Source: Anisus vortex (Eukaryota > Mollusca > Gastropoda > Planorbidae). From it: 64,000 bases of DNA. The stretch is from NCBI GenBank assembly GCA_949126835.1, contig OX421497.1, forward strand, positions 24,245,612 through 24,309,611, read 5' to 3'. Below the pieces are notes generated by a model, which saw nothing but the letters and a program-made list of their open reading frames with translations, was not told the origin of the DNA and did no database searches. Of the stretch, positions 52,936 to 62,922 are shown one piece after another. Positions within the stretch are counted from its first letter, which is position 1; each line of letters starts with the position of its first letter. The position numbers and the translations under genes were made by a program.

Positions 52936-53001
52936 CCCTCTATAGAGGTTTTGCTATTATGTTCTGCCAATGTTTAGGTATTCCTCTTATTTTCTGCCGC
53001 T

Positions 53002-55985
53002 GTGCACCAATCTAAACAGTGCACCAATCCATACAGTGCACCATTAGTCTCACAACAGCTTTACCAATCTATACAGTGCACCATTAGTCTCACAACTGCT
53101 TTACCAATCTAAACAGTGCACCATTAGTCTCACAACTGCTTTACCAATCTATACAGTGCACCATTAGTCTCACAACTGCTTTACCAATCTAAACAGTGCA
53201 CCATTAGTCTCACAACTGCTTTACCAATCTAAACAGTGCACCATTAGTCTCACAACTGCTTTACCAATCTATACAGTGCACCATTAGTCTCACAACTGCT
53301 TTACCAATCTATACAGTGCACCATTAGTCTCACAACTGCTTTACCAATCTATACAGTGCACCATTAGTCTCACAACTGCTTTACCAATCTATACAGTGCA
53401 CCATTAGTCTCACAACTGCTTTACCAATCTATACAGTGCACCATTAGTCTCACAACTGCTTTACCAATCTAAACAGTGCACCATTAGTCTCACAACTGCT
53501 TTACCAATCTAAACAGTGCACCATTAGTCTCACAACTGCTTTACCAATCTATACAGTGCACCATTAGTCTCACAACTGCTTTACCAATCTATACAGTGCA
53601 CCATTAGTCTCACAACTGCTTTACCAATCTAAACAGTGCACCATTAGTCTCACAACTGCTTTACCAATCTATACAGTGCACCATTAGTCTCACAACTGCT
53701 TTACCAATCTATACAGTGCACCATTAGTCTCACAACTGCTTTACCAATCTAAACAGTGCACCATTAGTCTCACAACTGCTTTACCAATCTATACAGTGCA
53801 CCATTAGTCTCACAACTGCTTTACCAATCTATACAGTGCACCATTAGTCTCACAACTGCTTTACCAATCTATACAGTGCACCATTAGTCTCACAACTGCT
53901 TTACCAATCTATACAGTGCACCATTAGTCTCACAACTGCTTTACCAATCTATACAGTGCACCATTAGTCTCACAACTGCTTTACCAATCTATACAGTGCA
54001 CCATTCGTCTCACAACTGCTTTACCAATCTATACAGTGCACCATTAGTCTCACAACTGCTTTACCAATCTATACAGTGCACCATTAGTCTCACAACTGCT
54101 TTACCAATCTATACAGTGCACCATTAGTCTCACAACTGCTTTACCAATCTATACAGTGCACCATTAGTCTCACAACTGCTTTACCAATCTAAACAGTACA
54201 CCAATCTATACAGTGCACCATTAGTCTCACAACTGCTTTACCAATCTATACAGTGCACCATTAGTCTCACAACTGCTTTACCAATCTATACAGTGCACCA
54301 TTAGTCTCACAACTGCTTTACCAATCTATACAGTGCACCATTAGTCTCACAACTGCTTTACCAATCTAAACAGTACACCAATCTATACAGTGCACCATTA
54401 GTCTCACAACTGCTTTACCAATCTATACAGTGCACCATTAGTCTCACAACTGCTTTACCAATCTATACAGTGCACCATTAGTCTCACAACTGCTTTACCA
54501 ATCTATACAGTGCACCATTAGTCTCACAACTGCTTTACCAATCTAAACAGTGCACCATTAGTCTCACAACTGCTTTACCAATCTAAACAGTGCACCATTA
54601 GTCTCACAACTGCTTTACCAATCTATACAGTGCACCATTAGTCTCACAACTGCTTTACCAATCTATACAGTGCACCATTAGTCTCACAACTGCTTTACCA
54701 ATCTATACAGTGCACCATTAGTCTCACAACTGCTTTACCAATCTAAACAGTACACCAATCTATACAGTGCACCATTAGTCTCACAACTGCTTTACCAATC
54801 TATACAGTGCACCATTAGTCTCACAACTGCTTTACCAATCTATACAGTGCACCATTAGTCTCACAACTGCTTTACCAATCTATACAGTGCACCATTAGTC
54901 TCACAACTGCTTTACCAATCTAAACAGTACACCAATCTATACAGTGCACCATTAGTCTCACAACTGCTTTACCAATCTATACAGTGCACCATTAGTCTCA
55001 CAACTGCTTTACCAATCTATACAGTGCACCATTAGTCTCACAACAGCTTTACCAATCTATACAGTGCACCATTAGTCTCACAACAGCTTTACCAATCTAT
55101 ACAGTGCACCATTAGTCTCACAACTGCTTTACCAATCTAAACAGTACACCAATCTATACAGTGCACCATTAGTCTCACAACTGCTTTACCAATCTATACA
55201 GTGCACCATTAGTCTCACAACTGCTTTACCAATCTATACAGTGCACCATTAGTCTCACAACTGCTTTACCAATCTATACAGTGCACCATTAGTCTCACAA
55301 CTGCTTTACCAATCTAAACAGTGCACCATTAGTCTCACAACTGCTTTACCAATCTAAACAGTGCACCATTAGTCTCACAACTGCTTTACCAATCTATACA
55401 GTGCACCATTAGTCTCACAACTGCTTTACCAATCTATACAGTGCACCATTAGTCTCACAACTGCTTTACCAATCTATACAGTGCACCATTAGTCTCACAA
55501 CTGCTTTACCAATCTAAACAGTACACCAATCTATACAGTGCACCATTAGTCTCACAACTGCTTTACCAATCTATACAGTGCACCATTAGTCTCACAACTG
55601 CTTTACCAATCTATACAGTGCACCATTAGTCTCACAACTGCTTTACCAATCTATACAGTGCACCATTAGTCTCACAACTGCTTTACCAATCTAAACAGTA
55701 CACCAATCTATACAGTGCACCATTAGTCTCACAACTGCTTTACCAATCTATACAGTGCACCATTAGTCTCACAACTGCTTTACCAATCTATACAGTGCAC
55801 CATTAGTCTCACAACAGCTTTACCAATCTATACAGTGCACCATTAGTCTCACAACAGCTTTACCAATCTATACAGTGCACCATTAGTCTCACAACTGCTT
55901 TACCAATCTAAACAGTACACCAATCTATACAGTGCACCATTAGTCTCACAACTGCTTTACCAATCTATACAGTGCACCATTAGTC
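53002..55985. repeat. 40-bp minisatellite, about 70 units, with a 771-bp higher-order repeat
   Basis: The basic unit is ttaccaatctatacagtgca + ccattagtctcacaactgct (40 bp). Variants carry aaacag for atacag or acagct for actgct. From 54191 on, a 17-bp insertion (aaacagtacaccaatct type) punctuates the array at 54191, 54368, 54745, 54922, 55139, 55516, 55693 and 55910. The interval pattern 377-177-217 bp occurs twice in succession, and unit variants recur at the same offsets. The 3' end breaks mid-unit at the mobile-element complex. Confidence 0.95.
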
Positions 55986-55989
55986 AGTA

Positions 55990-56470
55990 GTATAGTAGGT
56001 TCCCTTTGGGTATTATTACCCGTCACCCGCCAGCGGGTGGCGGGTGACCTTTGACCCCGTGACCCGGAAGTGACCTTTGACCCCGTGACCCGGAAGTGAC
56101 CTTTGACCCCGGAAGTGGCGGGTGACCCCGGAAGTGACCTTTAGGCCGGAAGTGACCTTTCGACCGGAAGTGACGTCATCCAAGATGGCGGATCCACGTG
56201 TTGTTACACGAGGAGCCAAGATGGGGTCCAAGATGGCGCCCAAGATGGCGTCCAAGACCCGGAAGTGACCCGTCACCCGCCAGCGGGTGGCGGGTGACCT
56301 TTTGACCGTGACGTCATCCAAGATGGCGGATCCACGTGTTGTTACACGAGGAGCCAAGATGGCGGATCCAATATGGTGGATCCAAGAGGGCCGACTCACG
56401 TGTTGTTTAGCCGGAAAACAATATGGTGGATCCAAGAGGGCCGACTCACGTGTTGTTACGTGGCGGAAGG
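55990..56470 (+). repeat. GC-rich promoter-like repeat module, copy 1
   Basis: Starts with gtcacccgcc/ggcgggtgac hairpins and repeated gaccccgtgacccggaagtg. Two units follow that combine tgacgtca (56171 and 56309), ccaagatggcgg, ccacgtg, ttgttacacgaggagccaag and repeats of gatggcgtccaa. From about 56146 it matches the module starting at 60783 in the same orientation. The inner part is more diverged (aatatggtggatccaagagg). It is followed by the AT-rich module. Confidence 0.85.
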
Positions 56471-56750
56471 GGAATAATCGTGTAAATTTTTTTACTGTAA
56501 CCAAGGGGAAGTTAGCGTGTTATTTTTTGTTGTAACCAAGGGGAGGTAATCGTGTCATTATTTTTTGTTGTAACCAAGGGGAATAAGCGTGTTATTTTTT
56601 TACTGTAACCAAGGGCCATAATCGTGTAATTATTTTTAGTCATTATTTCCCTTTTTTGTGAATAATCGTGTAATTATTTTCTTTTTAAGGCTCTTTTATA
56701 ATAGGGTAATAGTAGGAATTTTCTTATATTAATTTAATTTTGTCTTAAGT
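56471..56750 (+). repeat. AT-rich subterminal repeat module, copy 1
   Basis: About six units built on taatcgtgtaattatttt alternate with tgtaaccaagggg. The module ends with aaggctctttnataatagggt and ttaatttaattttgtctta, which also end the modules near 59880-59940 (inverted) and 61855-61925. Beyond this point copy 1 diverges from the others. Confidence 0.85.
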
Positions 56751-57057
56751 AATATAACACAACAATACAACAGTAGGTCATAAAGAAAACAAGTACAACA
56801 CTACAATAGTAAAACAAAAAATGGGTTTAATTTTATAAAAAGTTTATTTGCATTTAATTATACGGTAATGATACTTTTCAATAATACTGACACTTTTCAT
56901 AATACATCAAATAATTTATTTACAATGTCATGGTTTATTACAATATAAATAATAATGTCATGGTATTTACAGCAGAGAATTTTATTTTACAACAGAATGT
57001 TTTACACAGTCCAATGTCGACTACTATGTGTGTATGTGTCTAGAGGTTCCTAAAGAA
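56751..57057. other. Presumed 3' UTR and downstream sequence of the DNA polymerase frame
   Basis: AT-rich, non-coding. aacacaacaatacaaca at about 56757 also occurs near 62808, downstream of the LOTUS gene, so the two genes share 3' flank sequence. Complementary AATAAA motifs (for example near 56912) could serve the minus-strand polymerase transcript. Confidence 0.5.
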
Positions 57058-58374
57058 TTATATTTCTAATGGTGATGTAGTTACATTGTCTGTGTGTACT
57101 TTTCTTTTTATGTAAAAGTAGGAGAGAGAATTTCTGTGTTGTGTGTATGTGTAGACAGAGGCTCCCTGTGATTTAAAACCTATATTTATCCCACCCCCTG
57201 GTTTTTGAGTTGTGAGGACATTCATGAAAGTATCTTTATCTAATGTGTTGTGGTGTTTCGACAAGCCTTTCGTGGATGTTTTATTATGCTCGCCAAAACA
57301 GTGGTAAGTTTTACTACAGAGTGAAACCATACCCGCCCCCTCATACTCTAATTTAAATAACCCCGGTGTTCTTTTTTCATAAAGTTTCCTATCTTTACAT
57401 GCCTGACAATCTAAAGCCACGGTGCCCTTGCCGCTAATGAATTGGGGCCTATGTCTATCACAAACTTCTGAAGGGAACCACCTATCATAAACCTCAAAGA
57501 AGTCTTGTCGCAGTTCGGGTCTAACGACGTCGACCAAGTCATTTGTACTTAACGCTAAATAAAGACTGTCCGTGTCCATTTCACAGAGCTGAAAGTCGAC
57601 CCTATCTATATATCTATCTATAAAATCATAATAAAACTCTAGCATCCTAAGTTTCGCGTACTGGTAAACAAAAAAACCTATCTGAAGAGGGAGATCCCAA
57701 ACTGTCTTCTTTTTTAGCATTTCTACTTCAAAAACGTCATCGGAAAGTTGTGTCATTTTTTTAAAGAGGGGATTATTGATTAAACTACCAGTCTCACTAC
57801 CATAACAATAGGACATGTCCGCGTGTCTTGATTTGTTTGTCAATGTCTTACCGTATGCCGCGTTGCCTAACAGTTTCATTGTCTCACTAGTTATAGCATA
57901 AATAGCATCCCTATCACCCTGTCGTCGCGCGTTTGATACGGTATCCCCAAAGGTCTTAAAGCAAGTCACTGGGTTATACTCTATGATCTGGTAAATTTTG
58001 GTTACCACCAACCCATGGGTCAAGTACCATTGTAATAGAGGGGTCGCTAACAGAATTTTTTCACCTTTAAAACTACCTATCAAAGTACGTCTAGCAGAGG
58101 TCAGTAATTTGTTGTCACTAGCATAGTCGCGCATGAAAGGGCCAATATCGTCACGGGTAACGTCAATGTTTTTAAAGATCGGTGTCATTTCACTAAAATG
58201 GTCTTTTAAATGATCAGGGACTTGTATGTCACATTCAATCAGTCCAAAGCATGTCGAGTCTAAAACAGAATCGAGGATCTGTTTTTCAGTCAGGGGCCAT
58301 TTTCTTTTACTATATGAGGGTGTCACTGGCTTGGTGCTTTTGTCCTTTATTTTTAAAAATGTTTTAAATACCAC
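57058..58374 (-). pseudogene. Family-B DNA polymerase (DNA_pol_B_2 type) C-terminal part, from a self-synthesising mobile element
   Basis: An open frame of 438 codons that reads to a natural stop. Motif B (MKLLGNAAYGKT, residues about 166-177) and motif C (CEMDTDS, about 264-270) are present, followed by the thumb-side TPGLFKLEYEGAG and a complete-looking C-terminus. The exonuclease domain and motif A (DxxSLYP-type) are absent. The in-frame codon at 58402-58404 is a stop, although ttttgatag there could also be a splice acceptor, making this a last exon. The family is that of protein-primed polymerases in Maverick/Polinton and related elements. The gene is flanked by facing copies of the GC/AT repeat modules. 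The missing 5' part, next to the inverted-repeat boundary at 58455, suggests truncation by rearrangement. It could not act as a polymerase as it stands. Confidence 0.8.
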
Positions 58375-58454
58375 CTGGTAAACCTCAATATGTAGACCAA
58401 ACTATCAAAACCTTGAAAAGACTAATATTAAAAACAGAGTTCATAGTAGCAAGT
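58375..58454. other. Junction segment between polymerase frame and inverted repeat
   Basis: 80 bp that belong neither to the open frame nor to the inverted repeat. They end with tagtagcaagtcat (58444-58457), a 14-mer also found in the same orientation at 63338-63351, just outside the other end of the inverted repeat. Confidence 0.6.
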
Positions 58455-58669
58455 CATACCTTTGTCTGGTTATGTGTTCTTCTTGTGATGTCAATGAGAG
58501 TGTGTGGTAGGAGAAACGTCTGTAATTGATGTGAGAAAAGTGTGTGAATCCTCTGTGGGGGTTGAAGTGATCTTGGTAACCACGCTTTGTCTTCAATTGT
58601 GTTAATTTTTATTAAAAACAATACAAAGACTTCGAAGTATTTTTATTATTTTGTTGTTTGTCTTTCTAG

Positions 58670-58847
58670 AAACGAAGCAGGTGAAGTCCTGTTTCACGGG
58701 GTATACAATGAAACAACCATCCACCTGAAAAGTCTCATAGAGAACCAGCTCTCGCCTAGAAAAAGGCGCTTTGTAGGTGGTGCTGAAGCAAGCACACCAC
58801 CGCCTAGTAAAAGACAAAAAGGTGACAATTTTATATCGTCTATGTAA
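58670..58847 (+). pseudogene. Orphan copy of LOTUS-gene exon 3 in the left arm
   Basis: Identical in reading frame to exon 3 of the gene at 62923-63761, including the stop at 58845-58847 and an AATAAA at 58901. Exons 1 and 2 are missing because the inverted repeat stops at 58455, inside the intron before exon 3. Without an upstream exon it cannot make the LOTUS fold. Confidence 0.85.
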
Positions 58848-58984
58848 TTTTTAATGTGTTATTTTATTATGTAGTATAACAAAAAAAAAAAATAGAAACA
58901 AATAAAAAGATTCACAACTAAAGCTTTGTTGCTTACTTACTACTGTAATGTTGTATTGTTGTGTTCTATGTTGTCCTGGTTTAA

Positions 58985-59026
<42 letters not shown>

Positions 59027-59939
59027 ATAAAAAAAAAACACGCTGCATAAAATTTAAAATAATAAATCATAGTAAGTAAAAATTACTAAAAATTAAAACA
59101 AGTAATTTAAAATAATAGACCTTCAATTATAAAAAAACGGCATCCTATCAATTGAAATTATAATGAACTATTGTAGTATAAAAAAAAAACACTCTCTAAT
59201 TTGGGCACACATAACCACACTCATATATACATACAATCACGCAGTGTGTGTGTCTTCGCTCTATGAAGAAATAAACTCAGCTGTGTAAACTCAACGACAT
59301 GCGGGCATTTGTGTGACGGTTTAATTCGATAAGCAGGGTCGAACGCGATAGTGCTGGGGTGAGCTAACACTGTGGGCATTTTGTGTGACGGTTCTAAAAT
59401 GTTTTAAAAGTACCCTTTATTTAGTATTTTTAAACAATACTATAGCACTTAAAATAGAATAGACAATTAAAACATAAATAAAACTATCTTTTGGTATAGG
59501 GTAATTTTAATAGAAGCACCTCTTATGGATTAATATTTATAAAACTTAATTATAGATGTGATAAAATCAATGAGTTTTAATAGTTAAACATATATTGACC
59601 TATTGACCTAGTATGAAAATTGTACCTTAGTAATTGTCCTTAAGTAAAAATTTTAAATATATAAGTATGAACGCTATGAATGTATACTTTTTAGATATAA
59701 GACACATCATTTCAGTGATGACAAAACACTTTACTAGATAATAAGACTTAGAAATGTTAAAAGTGTGTAAAAAAAGATCCGTTATTAGACAATTATTGCT
59801 TAAAATTTAAAAATATTTAAGTATAAAAACGGCATTTTAGTAATGAAAAATTACCTTCTATAAGACAAAATTAAATTAATATAAGATAATTTAAGAAAAT
59901 TCCTACTATAACCCTATTATGAAAGAGCCTTAAAAAGAA

Positions 59940-60380
59940 AAAAAATTACACGATTACAGCCCTTGGCTACAGTAAAACAAAATACAAAAGGGAAATAATG
60001 ACAAAATATAAAAATAATTACACGATTACAGCCCTTGGTTACAACAAAAAAAATAATGACACGATTATTCCCCTTGTTTACAACAAAAAATACCCTAATA
60101 ATTACACGATTACAGACCTTGGCTACAACATAATCTACACTAATAATTACACGATTACACCCCTTGGTTACAGCAAAAAAAAATAATTACTCGCTTACTC
60201 CCCTTGGCTACAACGAAACTTGCACAATAATCTAATAATTACACGATTAGTCACAAAAAAGGGAAATAATGACTAAAAATAATTATAATTACACGATTAC
60301 ACGATTACCTCCCTTGGTTACAGTAAAAATAATTACACGATTATAGCCCTTGGTTACAACAAAAAATAATGACAAGGTTA
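59940..60380 (-). repeat. AT-rich subterminal repeat module, copy 2
   Basis: About nine units of aataattacacgattacag alternating with cccttggttacaacaaaaaa, the complement of the plus-strand consensus. It carries short open frames (KNNYTITALGY-type repeats) that are by-products of the repeat. Confidence 0.85.
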
Positions 60381-60397
60381 CTCCCCCTTCCGCCACG

Positions 60398-60782
60398 TAA
60401 CAACACGTGGATCGGCCATCTTGAATCCGCCATATTGGATCCGCCATCTTGGACGCCATCTTGGCTCCTCGTGTAACAACACGTGGATCCGCCATCTTGG
60501 ATGACGTCACGGTCAAAAGGTCACTTCCGGGGTCACCCGCCACCCGTTGGCGGGTGACGGGTCACTTCCGGGTCTTGGACGCCATCTTGGACGCCATCTT
60601 GGACGCCATCTTGGGTGCCATCTTGGACGCCATCTTGGCTCCTCGTGTAACAACACGTGGATCCGCCATCTTGGATGACGTCACGGTCAAAAGGTCACCC
60701 GCCACCCGCTGGCGGGTGACGGGTCACTTCCGGGTCTTGGACGCCATCTTGGGCGCCATCTTGGACCCCATCTTGGCTCCTC
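60398..60782 (-). repeat. GC-rich promoter-like repeat module, copy 2 (two units)
   Basis: Two units, each with cacgtggatccgccatcttg, tgacgtca and cacttccggg, separated by stacks of gacgccatcttg (12-bp subrepeats) and a gtcacccgcc/ggcgggtgac hairpin. It stops abruptly at ggctcctc (60782), where the complement of the next part would be expected. Confidence 0.88.
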
Positions 60783-60844
60783 GGAAGTGACCTTTCGACC
60801 GGAAGTGACGTCATCCAAGATGGCGGATCCACGTGTTGTTACAC
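60783..60844. other. 62-bp unpaired spacer at the centre of the inverted repeat
   Basis: Begins ggaagtgacctttcgaccgg and ends with gttgttacac. It matches copy 1 at about 56149-56210, so it belongs to the right-hand module and has no complement in the left arm. It contains one each of the ETS-, CRE-, YY1- and E-box-like motifs. Confidence 0.85.
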
Positions 60845-61395
60845 GAGGAGCCAAGATGGGGTCCAAGATGGCGCCCAAGATGGCGTCCAAGACCCGGAAG
60901 TGACCCGTCACCCGCCAGCGGGTGGCGGGTGACCTTTTGACCGTGACGTCATCCAAGATGGCGGATCCACGTGTTGTTACACGAGGAGCCAAGATGGCGT
61001 CCAAGATGGCACCCAAGATGGCGTCCAAGATGGCGTCCAAGATGGCGTCCAAGACCCGGAAGTGACCCGTCACCCGCCAACGGGTGGCGGGTGACCCCGG
61101 AAGTGACCTTTTGACAGTGACGTCATCCAAGATGGCGGATCCACGTGTTGTTACACGAGGAGCCAAGATGGCGTCCAAGATGGCGTCCAAGATGGCGTCC
61201 AAGATGGCGTCCAAGACCTGGAAGTGACCCATCACCCGCCAGCGGGTGGCGGGTGACCCCGGAAGTGACCTTTTGACCGTGACGTCATCCAAGATGGCGG
61301 ATCCACGTGTTGTTACACGAGGAGCCAAGATGGCGTCCAAGATGGCGGATCCAATATGGCGGATTCAAGATGGCCGATCCACGTGCTGTTACGTG
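60845..61395 (+). repeat. GC-rich promoter-like repeat module, copy 3
   Basis: Further units with tgacgtca near 60944, 61118 and 61280 (steps of about 138, 174 and 162 bp). The steps vary because the number of gatggcgtccaa subrepeats changes. One unit (with gacagtgacgtca, acctggaagtg and cccatcaccc variants) has no partner in the left arm. The end reads gatggcggatccaatatggc then cgtggcggaagggggagtaa. Confidence 0.88.
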
Positions 61396-61399
61396 GCGG

Positions 61400-61860
61400 A
61401 AGGGGGAGTAACCTTGTCATTATTTTTTGTTGTAACCAAGGGCTATAATCGTGTAATTATTTTTACTGTAACCAAGGGAGGTAATCGTGTAATCGTGTAA
61501 TTATAATTATTTTTAGTCATTATTTCCCTTTTTTGTGACTAATCGTGTAATTATTAGATTATTGTGCAAGTTTCGTTGTAGCCAAGGGGAGTAAGCGAGT
61601 AATTATTTTTTTGCTGTAACCAAGGGGTGTAATCGTGTAATTATTAGTGTAGATTATGTTGTAGCCAAGGTCTGTAATCGTGTAATTATTAGGGTATTTT
61701 TTGTTGTAAACAAGGGGAATAATCGTGTCATTATTTTTTTTGTTGTAACCAAGGGCTGTAATCGTGTAATTATTTTTATATTTTGTCATTATTTCCCTTT
61801 TGTATTTTGTTTTACTGTAGCCAAGGGCTGTAATCGTGTAATTTTTTTTCTTTTTAAGGC
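61400..61860 (+). repeat. AT-rich subterminal repeat module, copy 3
   Basis: About nine units of taatcgtgtaattatttttt with tgtaaccaaggggtg between them, period roughly 45-50 bp, ending in aaggctctttcataatagg. It is the mirror of copy 2 and a relative of copy 1. Confidence 0.85.
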
Positions 61861-62865
61861 TCTTTCATAATAGGGTTATAGTAGGAATTTTCTTAAATTA
61901 TCTTATATTAATTTAATTTTGTCTTATAGAAGGTAATTTTTCATTACTAAAATGCCGTTTTTATACTTAAATATTTTTAAATTTTAAGCAATAATTGTCT
62001 AATAACGGATCTTTTTTTACACACTTTTAACATTTCTAAGTCTTATTATCTAGTAAAGTGTTTTGTCATCACTGAAATGATGTGTCTTATATCTAAAAAG
62101 TATACATTCATAGCGTTCATACTTATATATTTAAAATTTTTACTTAAGGACAATTACTAAGGTACAATTTTCATACTAGGTCAATAGGTCAATATATGTT
62201 TAACTATTAAAACTCATTGATTTTATCACATCTATAATTAAGTTTTATAAATATTAATCCATAAGAGGTGCTTCTATTAAAATTACCCTATACCAAAAGA
62301 TAGTTTTATTTATGTTTTAATTGTCTATTCTATTTTAAGTGCTATAGTATTGTTTAAAAATACTAAATAAAGGGTACTTTTAAAACATTTTAGAACCGTC
62401 ACACAAAATGCCCACAGTGTTAGCTCACCCCAGCACTATCGCGTTCGACCCTGCTTATCGAATTAAACCGTCACACAAATGCCCGCATGTCGTTGAGTTT
62501 ACACAGCTGAGTTTATTTCTTCATAGAGCGAAGACACACACACTGCGTGATTGTATGTATATATGAGTGTGGTTATGTGTGCCCAAATTAGAGAGTGTTT
62601 TTTTTTATACTACAATAGTTCATTATAATTTCAATTGATAGGATGCCGTTTTTTATAATTGAAGGTCTATTATTTTAAATTACTTGTTTTAATTTTTAGT
62701 AATTTTTACTTACTATGATTTATTATTTTAAATTTTATGCAGCGTGTTTTTTTGTTATAATTTTTTTTTTTTTTTTTTTTTTTTATATTAAACCAGGACA
62801 ACATAGAACACAACAATACAACATTACAGTAGTAAGTAAGCAACAAAGCTTTAGTTGTGAATCTT

Positions 62866-62871
62866 TTTATT
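62866..62871 (-). terminator. Poly(A) signal of the LOTUS mini-gene
   Basis: AATAAA on the minus strand, 52 nt downstream of the stop at 62923. It is duplicated in the left arm at 58901-58906. A T-run (poly(A) on the minus strand) follows at 62761-62784. Confidence 0.6.
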
Positions 62872-62922
62872 TGTTTCTATTTTTTTTTTGTTATACTACA
62901 TAATAAAATAACACATTAAAAA

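Larger units (their letters stand above)
58455..60782 (-). repeat. Left arm of a very long inverted repeat (about 2.33 kb)
   Basis: Reverse complement of 60845-63315. Outer to inner it contains: part of the LOTUS-gene intron, LOTUS exon 3, a poly(A) run of 37 (58988-59024), AT-rich spacer, a cgggcatttgtgtgacggtt direct repeat (59301, 59372), the AT-rich module (59940-60380) and two GC-rich units (60398-60782). Differences from the right arm are homopolymer lengths (37 versus 24 A; 12 versus 10; 9 versus 7), a few substitutions and one missing GC unit of about 162 bp. Confidence 0.92.

Noticed and set aside
53002..55985. CRISPR-like array
   Set aside because: The unit is fully repeated with no unique spacers and the genome is eukaryotic; it is a minisatellite.
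58988..59024. Poly(A) run as proof that the LOTUS gene is a retrocopy
   Set aside because: The right-hand gene still has two canonical introns, so it is not processed; the A-run lies beyond the poly(A) signal and differs in length between arms.
59998..60186. KNNYTITALGY-type repeat peptide frames (also 61559-61789)
   Set aside because: Direct translation of the AT-rich tandem repeat; it mirrors between arms and has no start context or conservation.
60687..61340. Open frame of 217 codons (AILDAILD-type) through the GC-rich repeats, with similar frames at 56016-56504 and 60449-60790
   Set aside because: The 12-bp subrepeats and near-multiple-of-three unit lengths keep any frame open. The same sequence is open on several strands and copies, has no domain-like composition, and follows the repeat boundaries.
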